Positions 1-8,256 of a stretch of 18,916 nucleotides of DNA are shown here, one piece after another. Numbering within the stretch: position 1 is the stretch's first letter; each line of letters begins with the position of its first letter. Position numbers and translations under genes: made by a program. Below the pieces are notes generated by a model, which was not told the DNA's origin, did not search any database, and was given only the letters and a program-made list of their open reading frames with translations. Origin of the DNA: CAYYGL01 sp964471235 (GTDB taxonomy: Bacteria > Calditrichota > Calditrichia > RBG-13-44-9 > J075). The stretch is from assembly GCA_964471235.1 (NCBI GenBank), contig CAYYGL010000094.1, forward strand, positions 1 through 18,916, given 5' to 3'.

Positions 1-1
1 T

Positions 2-1558
2 AATTCCAAACACTTGGAGCACCTTCTTTATTTTTTTATTGCAGATTTAGGGATCCTTTTGAGCATTGTGTTGATTGTGGTTGTCTTTACCCAACTATTT
101 CGGAAATCTTTTCAACAAAACGCTATCTTGGGATTCTTCATCAATACCATTCTATTGGCGATACTATTATTTATACCCACCTGGTCACAAACATTTAAAC
201 CACTGGGCAAACTCCCGAGGATAGTTTTAATCACAATCGATACACTTAGACCGGATCACCTGGGCTATTACGGTTACCAATCGGCACATACCCCCACCAT
301 CGATGCGATTGCTTCAAACGGAGTCGTTTTTAAAAATACTTATGCTCCAGCCCCCAGAACAGGCCCATCCCATATCTCCATATTAACAGGGTTATATCCA
401 ACCCACCACGGTGCAGTGCAAAATTATATGTGGCTTTCCAAACGAACGGTAACCCTCCCGGAAATATTGTCATCATACGGATATAAAACGGCCGCATTTA
501 TCAGTGGTTTTCCACTTACCAATGAATCATCCGGGCTGGCACACCGCTTTGAATTTTACCATGACAATCTCAGTACCATTTCTTTCATTCCAGAGGTAGT
601 GACCAGACTACGGCTATTCAACCTTGTTAAAACAGTTGGTTTACAACTCTCATATAAAGTTATTTCAAATGAACGCAAAGCATCAATGACTACGGAAAAA
701 GTGCTAAATTGGTTGGATGCCAACAAAGATCAACAGTTTTTTTTATGGGTTCATTACTTCGACCCCCATATTCCCTATCAACCACCCCAAAAATACCGCA
801 ACGGTACCATAGGTTCTATTACGGGAGACTGGTATGCCTACACGCCGGAACAACGGGAAGAATTCATAAAACATCCGGAAATGGCACAATACGTCAGAGA
901 TTTATATGATGGGGAGATCTCTTATGTGGATACTCAAATCGAACGGATTATTAAAACTTTAACTGATTTGGATATAAGAAAGAATACCTTGTTGATTTTT
1001 ACTGCCGATCATGGAGAAAGCCTCGGGGAACACAATTATTATTTTGCCCACGGAGATTTATATAACTCCTGTCTGAAGGTTCCATTAATTTTCTCCTATC
1101 CTTCCGGTAAATTGAAACATCAAATGATTACCACTGATGCTCGATTGATCGATATTACCCCAACTATCCTGGATATACTATACATTAAATCTGAGTTCCC
1201 TTTTGATGGCAGAAGTCTTTTTCACCTGCCCAATGACCCGGAGGTGGTGGAGAATGATCAACTGATTTTCGCTTCCTTATTCAAACAACATCAGAAGATG
1301 TTCTGTGTGAAAGAACACAATTATAAGCTAATCTGGAACTCTGCAACCTGGAACGAACGAAGAATTGCGGAATCGGAAGAATTATATGATTTGGCTCAGG
1401 ACCCCGGTGAAACCGTTAATATAATCGCCAGCAAACCACGCATTCTATCAAAACTACGAAAAGCATTGGACACGTTTCGCAACACAAAAGTGAAACTACA
1501 TACGAAAATCGATAATAAAACCCGAAAACGACTTAAAAGCCTGGGATACATCCGTTAA
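2..1558 (+). CDS. Membrane-anchored sulfatase-fold (alkaline phosphatase superfamily) protein, 5' partial
   Basis: The frame is open to the window edge (codons from base 2). The first possible start is a TTG at 14 with no Shine-Dalgarno, so the true start is probably upstream. Numbering from that TTG, residues 5-26 and 39-55 are hydrophobic helices that anchor the enzyme, with the catalytic domain probably periplasmic. AP-superfamily landmarks are ITIDTLRPD (D76, D81), TGPSHISILTG (T116-G126), HYFDPH (H247, D250, H252) and FTADHGE (D332, H333). The sulfatase signature CxPxR appears as TGPSH, with Thr at the position that becomes formylglycine in true sulfatases. By family knowledge, Thr there suits phosphoryl-transferring members such as phosphoethanolamine transferases. 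The C-terminus ends KRLKSLGYIR. The gene looks more AT-rich than those downstream. The fold is secure but the substrate is unknown: annotation pipelines would say sulfatase, and I favour a phosphodiesterase or phosphotransferase. Confidence 0.85.
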   Translation, partial: NSKHLEHLLYFFIADLGILLSIVLIVVVFTQLFRKSFQQNAILGFFINTILLAILLFIPTWSQTFKPLGKLPRIVLITIDTLRPDHLGYYGYQSAHTPTIDAIASNGVVFKNTYAPAPRTGPSHISILTGLYPTHHGAVQNYMWLSKRTVTLPEILSSYGYKTAAFISGFPLTNESSGLAHRFEFYHDNLSTISFIPEVVTRLRLFNLVKTVGLQLSYKVISNERKASMTTEKVLNWLDANKDQQFFLWVHYFDPHIPYQPPQKYRNGTIGSITGDWYAYTPEQREEFIKHPEMAQYVRDLYDGEISYVDTQIERIIKTLTDLDIRKNTLLIFTADHGESLGEHNYYFAHGDLYNSCLKVPLIFSYPSGKLKHQMITTDARLIDITPTILDILYIKSEFPFDGRSLFHLPNDPEVVENDQLIFASLFKQHQKMFCVKEHNYKLIWNSATWNERRIAESEELYDLAQDPGETVNIIASKPRILSKLRKALDTFRNTKVKLHTKIDNKTRKRLKSLGYIR

Positions 1559-1754
1559 TATCATAAATTCCCCCGGCACGGCAAAAAACAAAAACTATCC
1601 GAAGATGTAAACAATTTTTACAGACAATTGAAATCGGAAAGCCTTTATGGTTTGGATTCGATAGCTTTTTTATTGGCATCGAAATTGATTAAGTTTAGCT
1701 GTTGGAAATAAAAAACTGGGATAGAAACCAAATCCCCAATTAAAGGAGCTGTGA
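1559..1754. other. Intergenic spacer, possible promoter region
   Basis: This AT-rich 196-base gap separates the sulfatase-fold gene from the glycosidase gene. I see no strong hairpin and no coding potential. TTGATT (1685-1690) followed after about 17 bases by ATAAAA could be a weak sigma70-like promoter, but the match is poor. The gap size and the good ribosome binding site of the next gene suggest a separate transcription unit starts here. Confidence 0.3.
1744..1748 (+). promoter_or_regulatory. Shine-Dalgarno AGGAG for the GTG start at 1755
   Basis: AGGAG lies 6 bases before the GTG at 1755. It decides that start over the overlapping out-of-frame GTG at 1751. Confidence 0.7.
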
Positions 1755-3170
1755 GTGAAAATACGATTTTTTTTAATCTTTTTACTGTCCTGTACCGGTT
1801 TCGCCCAGGTAACCATTACTTTAGATCCTGCAACTACCTACCAAACCATGATTGGATGGGAAGCCCACGGCAATTCTCCGAGAGATTTCCCGCCGACGTA
1901 TCAACAGGTGAGCGACCAGATTTTTGATCTTCTGGTGGAAGTGGGTGTGAATCGGGTACAACTGATTTTTCGGGCGGGGATAGAAAATACCCAGGATTTC
2001 TGGCAGATGGTGGAAGACAGCCTAATTCCCTATAATCCCGATTTTCGGGAATTGCGCTATACCACTGTAAACGATAATAATGACCCCAACGTCATCAACT
2101 GGAACGGTTTTCACTTCACCGAAACCAAGCGAACTCTGGATAACGTGGTAGTACCGATAAAACAACGGCTGGAAGCCATCGGCGAATCCCTCTGGATTAG
2201 CGGGGTATATGTGGCATTTACAGCCCAGAACCGTTCCGGCACCCAGTATCATCACACCGATCCCGATGAATATGCCGAGTTTGTTCTGGCATGTTATCAA
2301 TGGATGGATAATACCTATGGATTTGTACCCGATAGCTGGGAAATCATTTTAGAGCCGGATAATAACGGCACTCCCCACTGGAATAAAAATATGATGGGTG
2401 CAGCGATTGTTGCTGCCGGCGATAAGTTGCAACAACATGGCTACACGCCGAATTTTGTGATTCCCTCTACGTTGAGCATGGGAGAAGCCTGGAAATTTTT
2501 TGATACAATCATTCAAACACCCGGGGTTCTGAATTATATCAAGGATATTTCCTACCACCGATATAGTGGAGCAAACCTGACAAATCTTCAGAATATTGCC
2601 AACCGGGCGGTGCAATATGGGTTAAACACATTCATGTCCGAATGGTGGCACCAGAACAATGATTACCAGACCCTGCATGAAGATTTGAAAATAGGGCTCA
2701 ATTCATCGTGGCAAAAGGGGATTGCGGCAGGACAACCCTCTTCCAAACAAGCCTTTGTTATAGTGGATGACAGTAACCCAAATAACCCGATAGTGAGTTT
2801 ACATCCGAAGACCAAAATGATGCGACAATATTTTAAGGAGGTGCGCAGGGGGGCAGTTCGCATCGACGCAACTACCACGAATGGCGCTTTTGACCCCCTG
2901 GCGTTTATTAACACAAATGGGACTTACGTGGTGATAATAAAGGCGGATAACAACGGCACTTTTGACATTGCCGGTCTGCCGGCCGGGCAATATGGTATTT
3001 TCTACACCACCAATTCTCAATATGATGTGCATTTAAATGATGTGACTATCAACACCGGGGAGACGCTGACCACCAGCATCCCGGCTGCCGGGGTCATCAC
3101 TGTTTACGGCACCACCTCTACGGATACCACACCGCCTCAAACCCCGGCAAACTTAAAAGTGCTGAAGTAA
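1755..3170 (+). CDS. Exported clan GH-A-like glycoside hydrolase
   Basis: This 471-residue protein has an N-terminal export signal. The first 18 residues form a charged start plus hydrophobic core, with cleavage possible after GFA. LLSC at 10-13 is also lipobox-like, so a lipoprotein is possible. The body opens with YQTMIGWEAHG, recalling the 'YQ.I.GFG' start of GH30-type (beta/alpha)8 enzymes. Candidate catalytic acids are E200 in IILEPDN (strand 4) and E296 in FMSEWWH (strand 7), the usual two-glutamate clan GH-A arrangement. The Asn that normally precedes the acid/base Glu is Leu here (L199). A C-terminal beta domain (about 365-455) resembles the beta-sandwich of GH30 or GH39 enzymes. The protein stops just after TDTTPPQTPANLKV, which looks like the first strand of an Fn3 domain. 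The glycosidase fold is likely; family and substrate are unassigned. Confidence 0.72.
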   Translation: MKIRFFLIFLLSCTGFAQVTITLDPATTYQTMIGWEAHGNSPRDFPPTYQQVSDQIFDLLVEVGVNRVQLIFRAGIENTQDFWQMVEDSLIPYNPDFRELRYTTVNDNNDPNVINWNGFHFTETKRTLDNVVVPIKQRLEAIGESLWISGVYVAFTAQNRSGTQYHHTDPDEYAEFVLACYQWMDNTYGFVPDSWEIILEPDNNGTPHWNKNMMGAAIVAAGDKLQQHGYTPNFVIPSTLSMGEAWKFFDTIIQTPGVLNYIKDISYHRYSGANLTNLQNIANRAVQYGLNTFMSEWWHQNNDYQTLHEDLKIGLNSSWQKGIAAGQPSSKQAFVIVDDSNPNNPIVSLHPKTKMMRQYFKEVRRGAVRIDATTTNGAFDPLAFINTNGTYVVIIKADNNGTFDIAGLPAGQYGIFYTTNSQYDVHLNDVTINTGETLTTSIPAAGVITVYGTTSTDTTPPQTPANLKVLK

Positions 3171-3339
3171 GATTTCGTACGGAACCTGTCTTTTCTCTCC
3201 CACACTTAAAAGGGGAAAATGTGAATTTTCTCTTCCATGATCGGTTATCCTTTTTATTGCAACATGTTTTTCGCACGTAACAGTTTTTCCTATCTCCCGT
3301 GAATAGAGCCATCTCACTCATTTTTTCCGGACTCACCAG

Positions 3340-4362
3340 GTGAAGCTGAACTCAGGTTATTCAAATATGCTTTTGCTAATCGGCAGCATCTTGTTCTCGC
3401 TGGTTATCTGCGAGATTGCCCTGCGCATTTTTGCCGATATCCCGGTGCCGAAATATCCCCCGAAAACAAAACGACCGGATTTATATCAACAATATACCCC
3501 GTATGGTTACCGCCTCTGGCCTTCACGTACAATGTCATATAAATATCCCCGGGAAAATCCACGGGAGTTAACCATTGTTTCCAATAGCATCGGTTTCCGA
3601 AGCAGGCGGGAATTGCAAGAACCGGATGAACGGTTCCGCATTCTCATCCTCGGTGACTCTTTTGTCTTCGGAGACGGGGTGGAAGCAGAAGAGCGATTCT
3701 CAAATGTGTTGGAAGAGATGGAACCCGATTGGCGGGTGGACAACTTAGGGATGACCGGCTACGGACCGGGACTCATGCTCAGAGCGCTGGAGAAAGTGGG
3801 ATTACATCCGGTGCCGGATATAGTTATCTTTACGATGTACACCGACGACTTTCGCCGGGTACAACCATTTTACGCCGGAGTGGGTTTTAAAATCCCGCGC
3901 TTCAAATTAAAAAATGGCAAATTGGTGAGTGTGCCCTATCCCAAAAGGAATATCTGGAATAGATGTTACCTTTACCTGACCTGTTTAGACTTATTTTGGA
4001 AAAAAACCAATATTGTGTATGACTTAAATAGTGCAATTCTGGACCGGTTTTTAGAGCTTGCCAGAACCCATCACTTTCAACCGGTTATCATCTTTTTACC
4101 CGGATGGTCTGATACACCAACTGATAAAAAACGCCGTACCTGGTTACAGCAATATGCCCGGATGCACCAGGTGCCCTATCTTGATGTAAGCGAACCGATC
4201 CACCGGCATAAGTGGGATGAAGTTTTTATTAAAAACAATTGGCATTTTAACCCGATGGGACACCATATTGTTGCCGAACAATTACACCGATTTTTAAAAA
4301 ATGAAATATCAGGTAAACTCGCTTTCAAAAGCACCACAACCAATGCCGAAAATGACTTTTAA
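3340..4362 (+). CDS. SGNH/GDSL-type hydrolase with N-terminal membrane anchor
   Basis: This 340-residue protein starts at a GTG (3340) with no clear Shine-Dalgarno; an ATG at 3367 is an alternative. Residues 10-32 form one hydrophobic helix, placing the rest outside the inner membrane. SGNH blocks are visible: ILILGDSFVFGDGV (nucleophile S107), NLGMTGYGPG (block II Gly near 137-140), MYTDDF (165-171, in place of the usual GxND) and WHFNPMGHHIVAE (H302). The family is known for esterases and acyltransferases, including carbohydrate O-deacetylases. The Asp that usually sits two or three residues before the catalytic His is Asn here (N299/N300), so the triad may be incomplete. The 3' end overlaps the next gene, suggesting translational coupling and a shared role in glycan modification. 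Fold fairly sure, activity uncertain. Confidence 0.75.
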   Translation: MKLNSGYSNMLLLIGSILFSLVICEIALRIFADIPVPKYPPKTKRPDLYQQYTPYGYRLWPSRTMSYKYPRENPRELTIVSNSIGFRSRRELQEPDERFRILILGDSFVFGDGVEAEERFSNVLEEMEPDWRVDNLGMTGYGPGLMLRALEKVGLHPVPDIVIFTMYTDDFRRVQPFYAGVGFKIPRFKLKNGKLVSVPYPKRNIWNRCYLYLTCLDLFWKKTNIVYDLNSAILDRFLELARTHHFQPVIIFLPGWSDTPTDKKRRTWLQQYARMHQVPYLDVSEPIHRHKWDEVFIKNNWHFNPMGHHIVAEQLHRFLKNEISGKLAFKSTTTNAENDF

Positions 4363-6073
4363 TAAAATTCTTCCGGGTGTCAATTCCCGGAACCCGATTC
4401 AGGGACATTTTCTTCGGATCATTTTTTTGCTGTTCTCGATTGTTTCCGCCAATACAGCGTTTGCAAAACTTGATCTCTCCGTTACTCAATCTTCCGATTC
4501 GGTGGACCGATACGATATTTTCGAAGTCACTTTTCATCACGAACGATCTTACCCGAATCCCTGGGAAAAAATAAACATTACGGTGGAATTTATTCATCTC
4601 CCATCTCAAGAGCGCTTTACGGTGGGCGGGTTTTATTATGATCGATTCACCTGGAAAGCACGCTTTGCCCCGATTCAAACCGGCTCCTGGTCGTACCAAT
4701 ACCGCTTTACCGATGGGACGGATACCCTGGCCGGCTCAGGAAGCTTTTTGTGTATTCCCTCGGATAATCCCGGTTTTATCAGAATAAACCCGGAGAACCC
4801 CTATCAATTTGTATTTGACAACGGCGACGATTTTTTCCCGCTGGGCTTCGGTAGTTGCAATCAGATGAACATGTTCGGATTCGATGGACCGGACCGCTGG
4901 AAAGTCAGGGATAAACACACCGCCTTTAAGCCCAATCCCCCTTCACTCGATGTGGATTCTTATTTTAAAATTTTCAGGGAAGCCGGTTTTAACATCTATC
5001 GATGGAGCAACAACAATTGCAGTTACTCGGTCTATCAAAGAATTGGAAGACACGGTAACCGGTATCGGGTAAAAGAAGGTTTATTGTTAGACGAATTATG
5101 CCGGACACTCAAAAAATATAAATACCGAATGATCTTCGTTCCCTTTAACACCAAAGACCTGACCAAACCGAGATTTGTTACCGATACCCTCCAGGTGGAA
5201 GCGGTGAAACGGTATTTGAAGTATTGTATTGACCGCTGGGGGGCTTTCGTGGATATCTGGGAACTGTTTAACGAAAAACGAATCAGTAGAGAGTGGCTTG
5301 CCATTCTGGTGCCGTTTGTACGGGAGAATGATCCCTACTCCCATCTCGTTACCTCCAACCCCAGCAAAGTAGCCGCCCATCTGTTCGATTTGTACACCGA
5401 GCATTATTACGAACGAAAACCGAATTCCCTTATCGATAAAAAATTGATTCGCAAGTACAAAAAGAAATCCAAACGACCGAAGAAACCCTTAATTTATACC
5501 GAATACGGGAACCGGCAGCCTTACTCCAATTACCATCCCTTACGGTACCGGGTATTTATCTGGACAGCATTCATGAACCAACAACACCTGATATTCTGGA
5601 ACAACAGCTTCGCCAAATATGATTCGGGTGGAGTGGGAAATTACACCAATGTTTACCTGGGGCCCGAAGAAAGAGCCCTGACAAAGGTGTTTACCCGTTT
5701 CATCGAAGGGTTTCCCGGGAAGCTCCACCCGGTAAAGCTGCCTGTCTCCGCTCCGGCTAAAGTCAGGGTCCATGCGATTGCCGCCCCAAATGATCTGATG
5801 GCATATTTCTATTATTTTGCCGACCGCCCCGACACCCGTTCCGGAAGAGAAGATGACACGGGACCACTCATGAAAGGACTCACGGTCCAGGTGCCTGTTC
5901 CGAGAGGCGCCAACAAAGCAGTTTGGCTGGACCCGGCAACCGGCACCGTGCTTGAATGCACCCCGGTGAAACCCGGCAAACGTACTTTAAGGGTTCCGGA
6001 TTTCATGATAGATATTGCCCTTCGAATAACGGGCAACCATGTTATAAATCAACTTTGTTCCAAAGCGTTGTAA
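4352..6073 (+). CDS. DUF5060-type exported glycoside hydrolase (apiosidase/cellulase-like)
   Basis: I chose the ATG at 4352 (573 residues), which overlaps the preceding gene by 11 bases. ATGs at 4343 and 4301 are alternatives and none has a clear ribosome binding site, so translation is probably coupled to the upstream gene. Residues 1-38 are a long Sec signal with hydrophobic core FLRIIFLLFSIVSA and cleavage after AFA. Residues about 43-133 match the DUF5060 beta-sandwich (YDIFEVTF, TGSWSYQYRFTDG). A (beta/alpha)8 barrel follows, with acid/base N307-E308 in ELFNEKR and candidate nucleophile E384 in IYTEYGN. A C-terminal beta domain (WLDPATGTV) resembles the 'putative collagen-binding' domain seen at the end of such enzymes. 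The family is polysaccharide-degrading; the substrate cannot be read from sequence. Inferred role: trimming the surface glycan made by this locus, or scavenging. Confidence 0.78.
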   Translation: MTFNKILPGVNSRNPIQGHFLRIIFLLFSIVSANTAFAKLDLSVTQSSDSVDRYDIFEVTFHHERSYPNPWEKINITVEFIHLPSQERFTVGGFYYDRFTWKARFAPIQTGSWSYQYRFTDGTDTLAGSGSFLCIPSDNPGFIRINPENPYQFVFDNGDDFFPLGFGSCNQMNMFGFDGPDRWKVRDKHTAFKPNPPSLDVDSYFKIFREAGFNIYRWSNNNCSYSVYQRIGRHGNRYRVKEGLLLDELCRTLKKYKYRMIFVPFNTKDLTKPRFVTDTLQVEAVKRYLKYCIDRWGAFVDIWELFNEKRISREWLAILVPFVRENDPYSHLVTSNPSKVAAHLFDLYTEHYYERKPNSLIDKKLIRKYKKKSKRPKKPLIYTEYGNRQPYSNYHPLRYRVFIWTAFMNQQHLIFWNNSFAKYDSGGVGNYTNVYLGPEERALTKVFTRFIEGFPGKLHPVKLPVSAPAKVRVHAIAAPNDLMAYFYYFADRPDTRSGREDDTGPLMKGLTVQVPVPRGANKAVWLDPATGTVLECTPVKPGKRTLRVPDFMIDIALRITGNHVINQLCSKAL

Positions 6074-6080
6074 GTGATGT

Positions 6081-6086
6081 TGGAGG
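6081..6086 (+). promoter_or_regulatory. Shine-Dalgarno TGGAGG for the ATG at 6091
   Basis: TGGAGG ends 4 bases before the ATG at 6091. It argues against the upstream in-frame extension that would run back to 5956 inside the previous gene. Confidence 0.7.
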
Positions 6087-6090
6087 TTTG

Positions 6091-8247
6091 ATGTTCAAAC
6101 GTTTTCAGTTATCATTTTTAAAATCCCGCTCTGCACGGGTGTTGCTGATTATATTTTTTCTGTGCGCTTTTTTAGCGCCTGACCCGGCTCATGCTTATAT
6201 CGGACCCGGCGCCGGGTTTGCCTTGCTTTCTTCCCTGCTAACCCTGCTGCTTTCCTTTCTGTTAGCATTGTTCTCATTGTTAACCCTCCCCTTCCGGCTG
6301 TTAATCGGGTTATTTCGGGGGCGTAAGGTTTTTAACAAAGCCCTTGCCAAACGGGTGGTGGTAGTCGGTTTTGACGGTTTAGACCCGGAGTTATGTGAAA
6401 AGTATATGGCGGAAGACAAACTACCCAATTTCTCGAAATTGAAGGAACAGGGGACTTTCAAGAAGTTAGCCACCACATATCCGGCGCTTTCCCCGGTTGC
6501 CTGGTCAACCTTTGCCACCGGGGTAAACCCTGCCCGGCATAACATTTACGACTTTCTGATGCGCAATCCCCAGACCTACTTGCCGGAATTGTCGTCCTCA
6601 AAAGTCGGGCAGCCCAAACGCACCGTCAAGCTGGGGAAATACCTGATCCCGCTGGGCAAACCGGAGGTGAAATTTTTGCGAAAGAGCAAATCCTTCTGGA
6701 AAATCCTTGGGGAACGGGGCATTTTCAGCCATATTGTACGGGTGCCGATTACCTTTCCGCCGGAAAAGTTCCGCGGTGCCATGCTATCCGCCATGTGCAC
6801 CCCGGATTTACGGGGCACCCAGGGAACCTTCTCCTACTATTCCACTGCTCAAAACGGGGATTCCCCCTTTACCGGCGGCACTCGATTGAAATTAACCCGA
6901 GAGGGAAACACCCTGACCGGCAAATTGATTGGTCCCGATAATACCCTGGTAAAAGGGGGTGATCCGGTGACTCTTCCCTTTTCCATCGAGCTCCAACCGG
7001 GGCAAAAGGAAGGTGTTCTGACGGTCGATAAGCAACAGTTTACCCTCCGGGAACGGGAATTCACCCCCTGGGTCAAGGTGACGTTTCGCCCCGGATTGGG
7101 ATTGAAAATTCGCGGCATCTGCCAGTTCTATTTAAAACGAATCTCCCCGGAAGTGGAACTCTACGTCTCGCCCATTAACATTGATCCGGAACGACCGGCG
7201 CTGCCCCTCTCTTATCCCTACTTCTTTTCCATCTATCTGGCGAAGTTGTTCGGCAGCTTTGGCACCCTGGGGATGGCGGAGGATACCTGGTCATTAAACG
7301 AAGACGTATTGGATGAAGACGCCTTCCTGGAACAAGCCTACCGGATTCATGAAGAGCGCAAGCAGCAATTTTTCCATGCCCTGAAGAAAACCAAAAAGGG
7401 CGTATGCGCCTGCGTGTTCGACGGAACCGACCGCATCCAGCACATGTTCTTCCGGTATCTGCTGGATGATCATCCTGCCAATCGTAATAAAGACCCCGAG
7501 GAGTACAAACATGTCATCCCGGAGCTGTATCAGAAGGCGGATCAACTGCTGGGTGAAGTCCTGGAAGAGATATCAGACGATACCGTTCTGTTCGTGATTT
7601 CCGACCACGGTTTCAAATCGTTTGTGCGGGGTATTAATCTCAACTCATGGCTGCATCAAAACGGATATTTGACGTTGAAAAACGGGGATTTTTCTGCGGA
7701 ATATTTCCAGAATGTGGACTGGAGCAAAACCCGGGCGTATGCCGTGGGACTGGCAGGGATTTACCTGAACGTCAAGGGACGGGAGAAACACGGTGTGGTC
7801 GCGCCCGGAGAGGAATACCAGCAGGTGAAGGAAGAAATTATCCGTAAACTCAATGGACTACTTGATCCGCTGAACAACAAGACCTCCATTAATGAAGTGT
7901 ATGATAGCAAATCCATTTACACCGGCGCTTATGTGGATGAAGCGCCCGATTTAATCATCGGGTATAACGACGGTTACCGGATATCCTGGGATGCCGCCAT
8001 CGGCAGAACCACTGAAGAAGTGTTTGAAGACAATACCAAATGCTGGAGCGGGGATCACGGTATTGATCCGTCCCTGGTGCCGGGTGTTCTCTTTTCCAAT
8101 CAGAAAATCAATGGCGAAAATTTATCTATTGCCGATATTGCCCCGACCATTCTGCATTTATTCGGGATTCAACCGCCGGGGTACATGGATGGGAAACCGA
8201 TAAAAGTTGAACGGCTTTCCGGTTCAACCAATCACAAAGATAAGTAG
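6091..8247 (+). CDS. Alkaline phosphatase family phosphodiesterase-like protein, membrane/exported, Ser nucleophile
   Basis: This 718-residue protein starts 17 bases after the previous stop. Residues 16-35 form a hydrophobic signal ending AHA, followed by YIGPGAG and a second very hydrophobic stretch (43-75), so it is probably membrane-anchored with the enzyme outside. The full metal and nucleophile set of the nucleotide pyrophosphatase/phosphodiesterase (Phosphodiest) group is visible: D95 (GFDGLD), S134 (ALSPVAW), D447 and H451 (FDGTDRIQH), D505-H506 (ISDHG) and H656 (SGDHG). The nucleophile is Ser where NPP enzymes use Thr. Residues about 245-365 form an inserted beta-rich region ending YVSPINIDP, shared with the next gene and absent from the 11852 gene. 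The C-terminus has the AP-family IAPTIL..FG....YMDGKP. The substrate is unknown; a phosphodiester or phosphate monoester in the envelope is inferred. Confidence 0.85.
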   Translation: MFKRFQLSFLKSRSARVLLIIFFLCAFLAPDPAHAYIGPGAGFALLSSLLTLLLSFLLALFSLLTLPFRLLIGLFRGRKVFNKALAKRVVVVGFDGLDPELCEKYMAEDKLPNFSKLKEQGTFKKLATTYPALSPVAWSTFATGVNPARHNIYDFLMRNPQTYLPELSSSKVGQPKRTVKLGKYLIPLGKPEVKFLRKSKSFWKILGERGIFSHIVRVPITFPPEKFRGAMLSAMCTPDLRGTQGTFSYYSTAQNGDSPFTGGTRLKLTREGNTLTGKLIGPDNTLVKGGDPVTLPFSIELQPGQKEGVLTVDKQQFTLREREFTPWVKVTFRPGLGLKIRGICQFYLKRISPEVELYVSPINIDPERPALPLSYPYFFSIYLAKLFGSFGTLGMAEDTWSLNEDVLDEDAFLEQAYRIHEERKQQFFHALKKTKKGVCACVFDGTDRIQHMFFRYLLDDHPANRNKDPEEYKHVIPELYQKADQLLGEVLEEISDDTVLFVISDHGFKSFVRGINLNSWLHQNGYLTLKNGDFSAEYFQNVDWSKTRAYAVGLAGIYLNVKGREKHGVVAPGEEYQQVKEEIIRKLNGLLDPLNNKTSINEVYDSKSIYTGAYVDEAPDLIIGYNDGYRISWDAAIGRTTEEVFEDNTKCWSGDHGIDPSLVPGVLFSNQKINGENLSIADIAPTILHLFGIQPPGYMDGKPIKVERLSGSTNHKDK

Positions 8248-8256
8248 GAATTAGTC

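Noticed and set aside
4371..4392. TTCCGGG/CCCGGAA hairpin as a terminator after the SGNH gene
   Set aside because: It lies inside the start of the DUF5060 gene and no start codon after it would leave a full signal peptide, so it is more likely coding sequence that happens to fold.
5956..6090. Upstream extension of the 6091 AP gene
   Set aside because: It would overlap the DUF5060 gene by over 100 bases, adds unconserved residues before a clear signal peptide, and ignores the TGGAGG site.
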